DNA of 64,000 nt from Aquarana catesbeiana (GCF_042186555.1 NC_133328.1:495154812-495218811), one strand, 5' to 3'. Numbered from the stretch's first letter, positions 1 to 9,820 are shown. The notes: generated by a model from the sequence alone, not told the origin. Program-made: numbers and translations.

Positions 1-534
1 CGGATGTCCAATGGTGGAGTCATTGCCCAGATGGAGTTCTACAGGCGTCTCCAGAATGGCAGCTTGGACTTGCCACCTCCAGAAGACAATGTGGAAGGAC
101 TCCCATTCGTCTTCGTTGCGGATGAAGCCTTTGTGCTGGGGGACCATCTTATGCGGCCATTTCCGATGAGGACCTTCACCCCAGACCAGAAGGTTTTTAA
201 TTACCAGCTGGCCAGAGCCAGAAGAGTGGTGGAGAACATGTTTGGAATCATGGCCAGCCGGTTCCGCCTATTTCTTACACCCATACATATGGCGGAGTAT
301 AAACTGAATCATATTATCCTGGCGTGCTGTGTTCTACACAACGTTTTAAGGAAACATTCTGCCAACTATGCTAGCTCAGTTGGGCCTGAGGCCGGAATTC
401 AAAATGAACCAACTCTGGCGGCGCTTGAAAGTGGCCGTCCTGGCTTGCCCTCCCTGAGTGCCCGTGATGTCTGGCTAAGATACCTTGAATTCTTTGTGGG
501 TAGGGGGGCTATCAATATGCCAGACAATGTGTGA
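1..534 (+). CDS. Harbinger (HARBI1-like) transposase, C-terminal part
   Basis: The reading frame is open from the window edge to a TGA at 532-534; the visible part is about 177 codons. It shows the C-terminal half of a DDE_Tnp_4 nuclease. Counting from the Met at position 4, the motif VADEAF carries an acidic residue at D40, and RRVVEN carries the Glu at E77, 36 residues later. The family's conserved ILACCVLHN follows. These residues are expected to bind the catalytic metals during cut-and-paste transposition. The first catalytic Asp and the helix-turn-helix part would lie upstream of the window. No internal stop is seen. In this family the transposase works with a Myb-like partner encoded by the same element. 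Confidence 0.85.
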   Translation, partial: RMSNGGVIAQMEFYRRLQNGSLDLPPPEDNVEGLPFVFVADEAFVLGDHLMRPFPMRTFTPDQKVFNYQLARARRVVENMFGIMASRFRLFLTPIHMAEYKLNHIILACCVLHNVLRKHSANYASSVGPEAGIQNEPTLAALESGRPGLPSLSARDVWLRYLEFFVGRGAINMPDNV

Positions 535-658
535 AGCCTTTTTCAAATTAAAAAAAATGAAGCAAATCTTTGGTGACATTTACTGCTTGTGTTTGTTTTA
601 GCTGACCCTGTGTTGAGTCCTGAAAATGGCGTGATTGTGTAACCTTACAAAGCACTGT

Positions 659-758
659 TGGGTGTTATTTACTAAAGGCAAAGACACTTTGCACTACAAG
701 TGCACTTGAAACTGCACTTGTAGTGCAAAGTGGATTTGCCCTTAGGAAATAACCCCCA
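659..758. repeat. Small palindromic MITE-like repeat
   Basis: About 100 bp whose ends read GGGTGTTATTTACTAAAGG and, inverted, GGGGGTTATTTCCTAAGGG, with a central palindrome around TGCACTACAAGTGCA. The same unit sits at 46445-46553 in the other Harbinger copy, so it was already part of the element family before these two copies separated. Confidence 0.6.
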
Positions 759-1228
759 TTGTCACAGAAAGCAGCAATTAGAGCACCACAAAAGCGTTGA
801 GACAATAATCCACACATTCTTGATTAACAATCTTTTTAATACCTGCACAATCACATGTGCATTTAGAAAAGGTTTTTAAAACAAACCAACATGTTTGTTG
901 TATAACAATTTTTGGGGTCACATTAGAAAAAGTAGAAATGTCCATTTAAGATAAAACAGGCATGTTTAAAACCAACAAGAAAGACACAAATCTTGAACTT
1001 ACAAAGTTCACATTTGGTAGAACTTGAAGGCAATATTAGACATGAGTATTTATAAACTGTGTTTGATATTGCGTTCAGATGGGGTGAAGTCACCCCCGGA
1101 AAAGCCAAATTTTGAAGATGCACACAAAAAGCCGAATGTCAACATGTGCTAGCTGCCATTACGGGGGATCAAGGGACGTGTTTTGGGGGAGCAACCCCTT
1201 CCTCACAGCTACTTTATTATTGAGGAAG

Positions 1229-2016
1229 GTTAGCAAGATTGGGAGCCTGATCCCCAGTCAGGCAACCAAAAAATAGTGGGGGCATGTTGGACTATTGCGG
1301 TACAGTACAAATAAATAACAATATAAAGAATATACCAGTGATAAAAAATGTATAGTCGATTTTATTGATGCAAAAGACAAATCATTAGTTATACACTACA
1401 GCAAGGTAAAAATAAATAAAACACCAATTGGGTCATTATTATACAATAAGACAATTGATCTCAGATATCATATTCCTCAACTAGTTTTGCGGACATAACT
1501 GCTTCGTCAGGAGGGAATCTGAAGATGGTTAATTCTGACTAAACAGTCTGAACCTAACAGTTGGGAAAAAGTACAATGAGATTTAACAAAAGAACATAAA
1601 ATAGTAAAACTTTATTACAACATCAAAATTAAAGAAATGTAATAAGGATTGCAGGGGGATGATGTTGTACTTTACGCCTAGTTCTAATAACTTACAGTAT
1701 GGGGACATATTATTCCATATATTTTTATTTAAAAAATAATAATAATAATAATAATTATTATTATTATGTAGCAGTAGTATTCTGCCCTAGGCTGCATACA
1801 TTTAGATTTTGGCTCTGCTGTACCCAGCTGAGCAGCAATTTATGTTTTAGATCTGGTCAGGTCTGCCCCAGGCCTGGTGGTTGGGTGTTCCTTCCAGCCT
1901 TTGGAAGAAGCTTCCAGAAATAGAGGGAGAGGGTTAGCCACTGGGTTATAAATATTTATCTCACTTCAGCCAATCCCTGGAAGCAGAAGCCCAGAAGGTG
2001 TGGCTGGGAGAGGATA
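1229..2016. other. Non-coding repeat-like stretch, no gene seen
   Basis: AT-rich sequence with no credible ORF. It holds an AAT/TTA microsatellite at about 1731-1766 and, on the minus strand at 1480-1511, a short core resembling a degenerate hammerhead (CTGACGA ... GCAAAAC). The segment near 1955-1985 (CAGCCAATCCCTGGAAG) resembles the sequence just right of ERV-C at 17010, so both belong to the same older repeat. Confidence 0.5.
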
Positions 2017-2497
2017 TGTCAGAAACCATGAATCTGACCGAGACAGAAGTGCAATTAAAATCACACTTGTTTATTAATAATAATAATAATAATAATAATA
2101 AATAGGTAAACAGAGCAACAAAGTCAAATCATAGCCAGAGTTCGGTAACCAGAACGGATAATCAGACAAGCCAGGACGTCAGGGAGCCAGAGATCAGTGT
2201 ACTTCAGGGCAGGCCAGGAAATCAGGAAACCAGAGAATCAGCGGAACAGCAAGCAGGATCAGGAACCAGAAGGGACATCAGCCAAGCGAATCTTCAACTG
2301 GTACATAGGAGAGAGTCTCTGGATGTATTGACCAGGCGAAGGCAGAGAGGATCTGAACTGAGCAGCTTAAGTAGTCAGAAAGACTGACAAACAGGATATC
2401 ATCCCCAGGTGAGTCACCGTGGAAAGATTAGAGCTGGCAATTAACCGACAGCTGAGCAGACTGAGCTGAGAAGAAAGGGCTGAGCCCATCCCTGACA
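2017..2497 (-). repeat. 3' LTR of Gypsy A
   Basis: About 481 bp, starting TGTCAGG at 2497 (minus strand) and ending CTGACA at 2017. A purine-rich tract (GAGGAGGGGGTAC) lies directly upstream at about 2498-2510, as expected for plus-strand priming. The LTR contains a TAA/TTA microsatellite at 2077-2103. It shares its start and its GCTCAGCTGTCGGTTAAT block with the LTRs of Gypsy B. Confidence 0.8.
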
Positions 2498-2698
2498 GTA
2501 CCCCCTCCTCAACGACCCCTCCCCCTCGGAGGACCACCAGGTTTAAGGGGAAAACATCTATGGAAAGCATGGAGGAGGACAGGGGCATGTACGTCCAAGG
2601 ATGAGACCAAAGAGCATTTCTCTGGGCTGTACCCTTTCCAATGAACCAGGTACTGTATGCACCCACGAAACCTACGGGAGTCAACAATGGACTGTACT
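2498..2698 (-). pseudogene. Gypsy A pol C-terminus with chromodomain
   Basis: Minus-strand reading with a chromodomain-like core: SIVDSRRFRG, then YLVHWKGYSPE with the aromatic/tryptophan residues typical of chromodomains that guide integrase to chromatin. The matching part of Gypsy B is at 49377-49560. The gene is cut at 2698 by the piggyBac-type insertion, and its upstream codons continue at 8447. Since the rest of pol is truncated, it is a fossil. Confidence 0.8.
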
Positions 2699-3370
2699 TT
2701 AACCACTTGCTTACTGGGCACTTAAACCCCCCTCCTATCCAGACCAATTTTCAGCTTTCAGTGCTCTCACACTTTGAATGACAATTACTCAGTGAAGCAA
2801 CACTGTACCCAAATGATTTTTTTGTCCTTTTTTTCATACAAATAGAGCTTTCTTTTGGTGGTATTTGATCACCTCTGGGTTTTTTATTTTTTGCGCTATA
2901 AATGAAAAAGACTGAAAATTTTGAAAAAAAACTAATTTTTCTTAAATTCTATGATAACATTTTGCAAATTAGTAATTTTTCTTCATAAATTTTGGCCACA
3001 ATTTATAATGCTACATATCTTTGGTAAAAATAACCAAAAATTAGTGGAAATTATTTTGTCTGTGTGAAAGTTTTAGAGTCTACAAGCTATGGTGCAAATC
3101 ATAAAAAATTATCACATCTGATGTACTAGTGGCCTATCTCATTTCTTGAGACCCTAACAAGCCAGGAAAGTACAAATGCCCCCAAATAACCCCTTTTTGG
3201 AAAGTAGACATTTCAATGTATTTAGTTAGAGGCATGGTGAGTTATTTGAAGTTGTAATTTTTTCCCACAATTCTTTGCAAAATTGAGATTATTATTATTT
3301 TTTTTCCCCCACAAAATTGTCATTGTAATAGCTTATTTCTCTCACATGGCATGTGTATACCACAAATGAC

Positions 3371-4290
3371 ACCCCAAAATACATTCTGCTACTCCTCCTG
3401 ACTGAGTATAGCGATACCACATGTGTGGGACTTTTTCACTGCCTGGCCACATACAGAGGCCCAACATGCAGGGAGCACCACCTGGTGTTCTAGGAGCATA
3501 AATTACACATCACATTTCTCAACCACCTATTACACTTTTGAAGGCCCTGGAGCACCAGGACAATGGAAACACCCACAAAATGACCCCATTTTGGAAAGCT
3601 AACACCCCAACGTATAATCTATGAGGCATAATGAGTCTTTTGAACTGTTCATTTTTTTCCAGAAGTTTTTGGAAAATGTGGGAAAAAAATGAAAACGCAT
3701 TTTTTTTACACAAAGTTGTCCGTTTATAAGATATTTCCAACACATAGCATTTAGGTAGCAAAAATGACACCCCAAAATACATTCTGCTACTCCTCCTGAG
3801 TATTATGATACTACATGTGTGTGACTTTTTCACTGCCTGGCCACGTACAGAAGCCCAACATGCAGGGAGTACCATCAGGTGTTCTAGGAGCATAAATTAC
3901 ACATCACGTTTCTCAACCACCTATTACACTTTTGAAGGCCCTGGAGCACCAGGACAATGGAAACACCCACAAAATGACCCCATTTTGGAAAGCTAACACC
4001 CCAACGTATAATCTATGAGGCATAATGAGTCTTTTGAACGGTTCATTTTTTTCCAGAAGTTTTTGGAAAATGTGGGAAAAAAATGAAAACGCATTTTTTT
4101 TACACAAAGTTGTCCGTTTATAAGATATTTCCAACACATAGCATTTAGGTAGCAAAAATGACACCCCAAAATACATTCTGCTACTCCTCCTGAGTAAGGC
4201 GATACCACATGTGTAAGACTTCTACACAGCCTGGCCACATACAGAGATCCAACATGCAAGGAACACTGTCAAGTGTTCCAGGGACACATA
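3371..4290. repeat. Tandem repeat, unit about 395 bp, about 2.3 copies
   Basis: The block starting ACCCCAAAATACATTCTGCT recurs at 3371, 3769 and 4163, spacing 394-398 bp. Each unit contains the motif TGACCCCATTTTGGAAAG, which also occurs in the subterminal parts of the other two piggyBac elements (35095, 35487, 51235), where it is arranged as inverted rather than direct repeats. ORFs seen here on the minus strand are just repeats of one another and have no coding support. Confidence 0.8.
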
Positions 4291-4466
4291 GCATGTACAT
4301 ACCAAGAATTACACCCCAAAATACATTGCTGAGCAAAGCGTAAACAAAAGATTACCTGTGGTTGTAGTAGTGCAGTTGTACACAGGAGGATAGCACTGGT
4401 CCAGGCAGCAGGCAGGGACTTGGTCAGCAACGGCGAACACAATTGTCCAGCCAGCAGGCAGGGTTA

Positions 4467-4930
4467 CTGTCCATTAGGGATGAGCTTCGAGTTCGAGTCG
4501 AACCCATGTTCGACTCGAACATCGGCTGTTCGCAAGTTCGCCGAACAGCGAACAATTTGGGGTGTTCGCGGCAAATTCGAATGCCACCGAACACCCTTTA
4601 AAAGTCTATGGGAGAAATCAAAATTGCTAATGTTAAAGGCTTATATTCATGGTATTGTCATAAAAGTGTTTGGGGACCTGGGTCCTGCCCCAGGGGACAT
4701 GGATAAATGCAAAAAAAAGTTTTAAAAACGGCTGTTTTTTCGGGAGCAGTGATTTTAATAATGCTTAAAGTGAACCAATAAAAGTGTAATATCCCTTTAA
4801 ATTTCATACCTGGGGGGTGTCTATAGTATGCCTGTAAAGGGGCGCATGTTTCACCGTGTTTAGAACAGTCTGACAGCAAAATGACATTTCAAAGGAAAAA
4901 AGTCATTTAAAACTAGTCTCATATTTACAC
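4467..4930. repeat. Dispersed repeat with TTCGAG/CTCGAA palindromic start
   Basis: Begins TTAGGGATGAGCTTCGAG and carries an imperfect palindrome of TTCGAGTCGAAC against GTTCGACTCGAA at about 4487-4520, then several GTTCG steps. The remainder is non-coding. I recognise the style as a common frog interspersed repeat, but cannot name a family or its exact end. Confidence 0.5.
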
Positions 4931-5363
4931 TAAAATGCAATAGAAAAAAAAAAAAAAGTAATTAAAAAAAATGACATTTGAAAAAATGTGCCCTTAAGAG
5001 GCGTGGACGGAAGTGACGTTTTGACGTCGCTTCCGCCCAGCAGTGTCATGGAGATGAGTGGGTGCCATCTTAGCCTCACTCGTCTCCAGACACAGGACGG
5101 AGACAGATGCGATCGCCTCCGCCACTACCGACGGCTCCGGTAAGCGGCGGAGGGCACCGGATCGCGGCAGGAGGGGGGCCCTCTCCCGCCACCGATAAAA
5201 GTGATCTCGCGGCGAATCCGCCACAGGGACCACTTTTATCTGAAAGCCGGCCGCCGCACGAAAACGGGGATAACGGGGTTATGGCAGCCAGCTGCTGCCA
5301 TAACAACGATATCCCCGTTTAAAGTTTGGACGTACATCGTCGTGCGGCGGTCGGTAAGTGGTT
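4931..5363. other. GC-rich non-coding segment with hairpins, ending in a TTAA element end
   Basis: GC-rich sequence containing hairpin-forming pairs: GATAAAAGTG (about 5195) against CACTTTTATC (about 5230), and a larger one around 5262-5318 where GTTATGGCAGC pairs with GCTGCCATAAC inside ACGGGGAT/ATCCCCGT arms. It ends GGTCGGTAAGTGGTTAA, the reverse complement of the CCACTTxCCGACC ends seen elsewhere in the window. Overlapping ORFs on both strands here reflect GC content. Confidence 0.55.
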
Positions 5364-5793
5364 AAGAACCGTCAGAAGAGGAGAAGCGTCACACAGCAGG
5401 AGCCTCCCTCCATGCCACCATGGATGCGGAGTGGCCTGGAGAAGAAGATGAAGAGAAGAAGATGAAGAGAAGAAGAGGAAGAGAAGAAGATGAAGAGAAG
5501 AGCGGGAGCCTCCCTCCATGCCATCATGGATGCGGTGCGGCCCGAGGAGAAGAAGGGAAGAAGACGCCGATGCCGCAGAGGAAGATGCCGGACGAGAACA
5601 CCGGAGGAAGAACCAGAAGAACCAGAAGAATAAGAAGATGGAGGAAGAAACCAAAGGAAGATAGAAGATAGAAGAAAGAAGAAAGAAGAAGCATTTAAAT
5701 AAAGGAATTGTCAAAAACTGTCTCTTGTCATTTTTAAAATTTTTGACAGTTTTTTAGTGAAATGGTAGGGGTACTTTTGTACCGCTGGTCAAA
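5364..5793. other. Purine-rich non-coding segment
   Basis: Long GAAGAAGATGAAGAGAAG-type purine run on the plus strand (about 5405-5690) followed by an AATAAAGGAATTGTC segment. The strand asymmetry opens artefactual ORFs rich in Glu/Lys/Arg (plus) or Leu/Phe/Ser (minus). No gene is supported. Confidence 0.6.
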
Positions 5794-5960
5794 CAGTCCA
5801 AGGTCAGTTCCAGATCAGGCAGAGGTATGTACAGAATCGTTAGGCAGAAGCATGGTCGAATAACAGTCCAGGGTCAGTTCCAGATCAGTCAGAGGTATGT
5901 ACAGAATCGGCAGACAGAAGCATGGTCGAATAACAAGCCAGGGTCAGTTACAGAGCAGGC
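5794..5960. repeat. 70-bp direct repeat, about 2.4 copies
   Basis: The unit starting CAGTCCAAGGTCAGTTCCAG at 5794 recurs at 5864 and partially at 5934, exactly 70 bp apart with few mismatches. It lies just beyond the 3' end of the deleted transposase. Function unknown. Confidence 0.8.
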
Positions 5961-5999
5961 AGTGGCATAAGGGGTGTGAGGGTAAATTGCAGGAACTGA

Positions 6000-7103
6000 G
6001 GCTTACGTTTACCATACTTCACTAATAATTTAGTGAAGTATGGTAACGGCTAAAACATTCACCTATGCAGAAGCCTGGTTCGGAAGGACATTGTGCACTA
6101 TAAAAAGATGTGTCTCTTCTGAATCCTGCTCTGGTACACACCTTACATTTTGTTTGCCGTTCTGGGCATTACCTTGGAGAATACTGGCATGTGGTGGATG
6201 GGGTGGGTTGACCAATAGGACATCAAAGTGTTTTTTTTGGGTGAGTCCCATATTAAATGTGAGGCCTAAAAAAACCTTCAACTCCTCCACCATTAGGTCT
6301 CTCCACCCGTAGGGCCGGGCATAGTAGGACGTTGGATTATTTAAAATAAATTGCTGTGCATAAAGGTTGCACTGGGCCACAATATTTGATAGCATATTAA
6401 ATTAAAAAAATTTATTGGGGAAAAATTCTCCGTGTCCACCTGGACTCTTGGCTGGGCAGTGAAAGGGGGAATGTTGGCTTCTCCTGAATTAGGAGGAAGC
6501 CACAAGGGGTTCTGCAGGGCATAGGGAAGGCTGGCATGGGTCCTTGGCCTTTCTTGCTGAGGTACTGCGGTGCTGGTGGATGGCACTGCTGTGCTGGTGG
6601 ATGGCACTGCGGTGCTGGTGGATGCCACTGCCTCCTCACCAGAATGCCTTCATTTGGCAGGCCGAATATCTTCCTCCTCTGAGTCACTCAGTGTTCCACT
6701 ACTGGACTCTTGCCTGGGCAGTGAAAGGGGGAATGTTGGCTTCTCCTGAATTAGGAGGAAGCCACAAGGGGTTCTGCAGGGCATAGGGAAGGCTGGCATG
6801 GGTCCTTGGCCTTTCTTGCTGAGGTACTGCGGTGCTGGTGGATGGCACTGCTGTGCTGGTGGATGGCACTGCGGTGCTGGTGGATGCCACTGCCTCCTCA
6901 CCAGAACGCCTTCGTTTGGCAGGCAGAATATCTTCCTCCTCTGAGACACTCAGTGTTCCACTACTGAGGACTGGCTCATAATTTATGTCCGACTCAGAAT
7001 CGGAGTCTGAAAGGGAATCTGAAAAAGAGAGCTCCCCGTTGCTCTTGTCAGCCTGGGAAAGTATTTGGAACGCCTCCTCGGCGGAAAAGCATCTTTTGGA
7101 CAT
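6000..7103 (-). pseudogene. piggyBac transposase, internally deleted and duplicated
   Basis: Minus strand. The start ATG at 7103 opens an N-terminal acidic/Ser-rich region (LSFSDSLSDSDSESD; SEEEDILPAKRRR, a possible nuclear signal), then repeated STSTAVP units and a PPFTAQ segment. The frame breaks at a 272-bp tandem duplication (6441 and 6713 blocks). Downstream, YGWRDLMVEELKVFLGL marks the start of the DDE domain, but about 40 codons later the sequence jumps to a C-terminal cysteine-rich domain, readable in a shifted frame at about 6010-6165 (KVCTRAGFRRDT, CIGECFSRYH). The catalytic Asp region is therefore deleted. It cannot encode an active enzyme; ends needed for mobilisation remain. Confidence 0.8.
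6007..6046. repeat. Perfect hairpin at the transposase 3' end
   Basis: TTACCATACTTCACTAA and its reverse complement TTAGTGAAGTATGGTAA are separated by only a few bases. The hairpin covers the last codons of the cysteine-rich domain and may be a by-product of a rearrangement. Confidence 0.75.
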
Positions 7104-7139
7104 GGTTGCTGGTGGTGATGCAACTACACAGGTGTGTGC

Positions 7140-8160
7140 TAAGCCTGCACTGATGAGCACTGATGAGGCGGCACTGTTGAGCACAGATGGGCACTGAGGT
7201 GGCACAGAGGGGCACTGATGAGGTGGAACAGATGTGCACTGATGAGGTGGAACAGATGTGCACTGATGAGGTGGCACAGGTGTGCACTGATGAGGCGGCA
7301 CAGGTGGGCACTGATGAGGCGGAACAGATGTGCACTGATGAGGTGGAACAGATGTGCACTGATGAGGTGGCACAGATGGGCACTGATGAGGCAGCACAGG
7401 TGGGCACTGATTGGCACAGGTGGGCACTGATGAGGTGGCACAGGTGGGCACTGATGAGGTGGAACAGATTTGCACTGATAAGGTGGAACAGATGGGCACT
7501 GATTGGCACAGGTAGGCACTGATGAGGTGGCACAGGTGCTCATTGATGAGGTGGCACAGGTGGGCACTGATGAGGTGGCACAGGTGGGCACTGATGAGGT
7601 GGCACAGGTGGGCACTGAGGCGGAACATATGTGCACTGAGATGGCACAGATGTGCACTGATGAGGTGGCACAGATGAGGTGGCTCAGCTGGGCACAGATG
7701 AGGCGGCACAGATGGGGTGGCACAGATGAAGCGGCACAGATGGGCACAGATGGAGCGGCACAGATGGGCACTGATGAGGTGGCACAGATTTGCACTGATT
7801 GATTGCACAGATGTGCACTGAGGCAGCACAGATGGGCACTGATTGGCACAGGTGGGCACTGATGAGGTGGCACAGGTGGGCACTGATGAGGTGGCACAGG
7901 GGGGCACTGATGAGGTGGCACAGGTGGGCACTGATTGTGAAGATGTGCAAATGGACACTTATCACCGATGGCAGACAGGTGGGCACCGATTGGCACAGGT
8001 GGGCACCGATTGGCACAGGTGGACACCGATTGGCACAGGTGGGCACCGATTTGCACAGGTGGGCACTGTACTGATGGAGCACTGTACTGATGGGGCACTG
8101 TACTGATTGGCACTGTACTGATGGGGCACTATACTGATTGGCACTGTAGGCACAGTAAAA
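7140..8160. repeat. 24-bp minisatellite, about 1 kb
   Basis: Tandem copies and variants of GGGCACTGATGAGGTGGCACAGGT, best preserved around 7555-7620 and 7850-7930, drifting to GGCACCGATTGGCACAGGT and GGCACTGTACTGAT variants to the right. Because 24 is a multiple of 3, several frames on both strands stay open (up to 419 codons), which is not evidence of a protein. Related arrays occur at 20723-20960. Confidence 0.9.
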
Positions 8161-8446
8161 AGTTTTTTGGAAGCTCACAGATCGCTGACAGATTCTCTCT
8201 CTCCTCACACGCTGTCTCTGTGTGAGGAGAGAGAGCCGGCAATGAGAGATGATCTCAATTGTTTACATTTGAGATCATCGCTCATTGGCCATCGCGATCA
8301 CGCTGTAAATGGCCGCTGTGATTGGCCATTTACAGTGATCTGTGATTGGCTGTGTCCAAGGGACATGGCCAACACAGAATTTCCCCGGGAATTGACATCC
8401 GCGCTGTAGCCGTCATTCAGCTATGGCCGGATGTCAAGTGGTTAAA
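8161..8446. other. 5' terminal region of the piggyBac-type element
   Basis: Contains inverted repeats: CTCTCTCTCCTCACAC (about 8192) against GTGTGAGGAGAGAGAG (about 8220), a pair around GATGATCTCAATTGTT/TTGAGATCATC (about 8250-8280), and a palindromic stretch with ATGGCC. It ends TCAAGTGGTTAA at 8446, the terminal inverted repeat plus TTAA. The left TIR at 2699 pairs with it. Confidence 0.65.
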
Positions 8447-9815
8447 CTCCTCATGGTTCTCAATCTGTACTGGGTGAGGACATGGCACCAAGGTGGTGAA
8501 GCGGTTGCAGACCAAAGGTTTTAATAAGGAGGTATGAAATACATTTGAGATACACATATTCAAAGGAAGGTCTAAAGCATAAGCCACTGGGTTAATCCTG
8601 TAGAGGATATGGAAAGGCCCAATAAACCGAGGTGCCAACTTCAGTGAGGGAACACGGAGTCAGAGGTTGAGAGATGACAGCCAGATCCTGTCCCCAACCT
8701 GGTAGGAAGGCACAGGCAGGGGTCTGCGGTCAGCATGGAGTCGGTCGTTGGCATGTCGCAAGGACTCCTGGACTTGTACCCAAGTGGAATGAAGACCACA
8801 GAGATGCTCTAATGCAGGAATGTTCTGAGGAGAAAATGAGTCAGGCAACATGGATGGTTGGAAACCAAAGTTCGCTATAAACGGGGACAAGCGGGAAGCC
8901 GAATTCATGGCACTATTGTGAGCAAACTCCGCCCAAGGTAAGAGGTCTGACCAGTTGTTATGATGGTCAGAAATATAGCAACATAGAAACTGCTCCAAGG
9001 ACTGATTGGACTGCATGTGATACGCAGAGGAGAAAGAAAGCTGAATCCCAACTGTGCACAAAAGCCTGGCCAGAACCGGGACACAAACTGACTACCCCTG
9101 TCCGACACGATCACCTTGGGTAGCCCATGTAAGCGAAAGATCTCCTGCACAAAAATGGAAGCCAGTTCCTTAGATGTGGGCAACTTCTTAAGTGGAATTC
9201 AATGAGACATTTTCGAGAACCGGTCAACCATCATAAAATGACTGTGTTGCCCTGAGAGTTGGGTAACTCCACAATTAAATCCATATAGACAGGTGGGTCC
9301 AAGGCCTCTCTCCATTGGGTATGGGTTGTAGGAGGCCCACTGGAAGGTGTCATGGTGTCTTACTCTGAGCAAACATGGAACAAGCAGCTACGCTGGTGGC
9401 TACATCAACACGTAGACTAGGCCACCAGAATTGTTGGGAAATGGCCCAAAAGAGTTGATTCTTCCCTGGGTGGCCAGCAGCCTTGGGAGAATGGTAAGTC
9501 TGGAGCACAGCAGTGCGGAGACTCCCAGACTCCCAGGGACAAAGCAGCGGTCACAAGGTTTCTCAGGGGGAGCAAGGATCTGAGCGGCAAGAATTTTGTC
9601 ACCCAAAGGAGAAGTGAGACTGGTGCGAACCGTAGCCAGAATACGATCAGGAAGAATCACAGGAACTGATTCCCTCTTGGAAGTGGAGGAAAATTCACGC
9701 GACAAAGCTTAGTACTGGGTAAGAATGAGACAACGTAATTGAAACTTGACAAGAAAAGACCCCATCGCTCCCTTCTGGAAGAGAGGCATTAAGCCTCAGA
9801 CAAGAATGTGAGATT

Positions 9816-9820
<5 letters not shown>
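8447..9820 (-). pseudogene. Gypsy A pol: integrase region and upstream
   Basis: Minus strand. Downstream part (8450-9061) holds the integrase C-terminal region: WAEFAHNSA, then YQVGDRIWLS and PLNMCISNVFHTSLLKPL near the end. Further upstream (8905-9183) are integrase core motifs such as VIVSDRGSQF with the second catalytic Asp. Between 9183 and 9820 the frames are broken (several ORFs such as 9400-9705 match 48120-48300 of Gypsy B). Multiple frameshifts make it non-functional. The reading continues in frame at 2698. Confidence 0.8.

Larger units (their letters stand above)
1..1228 (+). mobile_element. Harbinger element, 3' part, truncated at both sides
   Basis: The segment holds the end of a Harbinger transposase gene (1-534) and its 3' flank (535-1228). 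The flank matches, in inverted orientation, the region 45990-46620 that follows the transposase of the complete Harbinger element at 42013-47528. The match includes a shared small palindromic repeat and a block with GGGGGATCAAGGGACGTGTTTTGGGGG. Similarity stops near 1228, before any terminal inverted repeat, so the rest of the element (Myb-like and MADF genes, outer TIR) is missing here. The 5' end lies outside the window. Confidence 0.8.
2699..8446 (-). mobile_element. piggyBac-type element (deletion derivative) inserted in Gypsy A
   Basis: Both ends are TTAA followed by CCACTTG (2699 on plus, 8446 on minus), and removing the block restores the Gypsy A frame. From its 3' to 5' side it holds a subterminal region with 393-bp tandem repeats, GC-rich and purine-rich non-coding DNA, a deleted transposase (about 6000-7103, minus) and a 24-bp minisatellite. 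A second end-like motif, GGTCGGTAAGTGGTTAA, lies at about 5346-5364, so at least one further TTAA element is probably nested inside. The order matches the element at 50365-60699. Confidence 0.7.
2017..9820 (-). mobile_element. Ty3/Gypsy chromodomain retrotransposon A, truncated, split by insertion
   Basis: Minus-strand element with one LTR (2017-2497), a chromodomain segment (2498-2698), and integrase and upstream pol sequence (8447-9820). The two halves are separated by the TTAA-bounded insertion 2699-8446; the reading frame resumes exactly across it. The upstream end breaks off at an AT microsatellite near 9820, so gag, protease, reverse transcriptase and the other LTR are missing. The segment matches Gypsy B (48000-50086) over most of its length, in the same order. 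Confidence 0.85.

Noticed and set aside
5319..5714. 131-codon minus-strand ORF rich in Leu/Phe/Ser and its plus-strand Glu/Lys-rich partner
   Set aside because: Both come from a purine-rich simple sequence; no domain and no codon-level support.
6699..8113. Long ORFs (up to 419 codons) on both strands over the 24-bp minisatellite
   Set aside because: The repeat unit is a multiple of three and lacks stops in several frames, so ORFs open on both strands at once. Only the non-repetitive end near 6700-7103 shows real transposase sequence.
7140..8160. Possible CRISPR array
   Set aside because: Units are contiguous, without unique spacers, and variants drift gradually. The context is eukaryotic transposon DNA.
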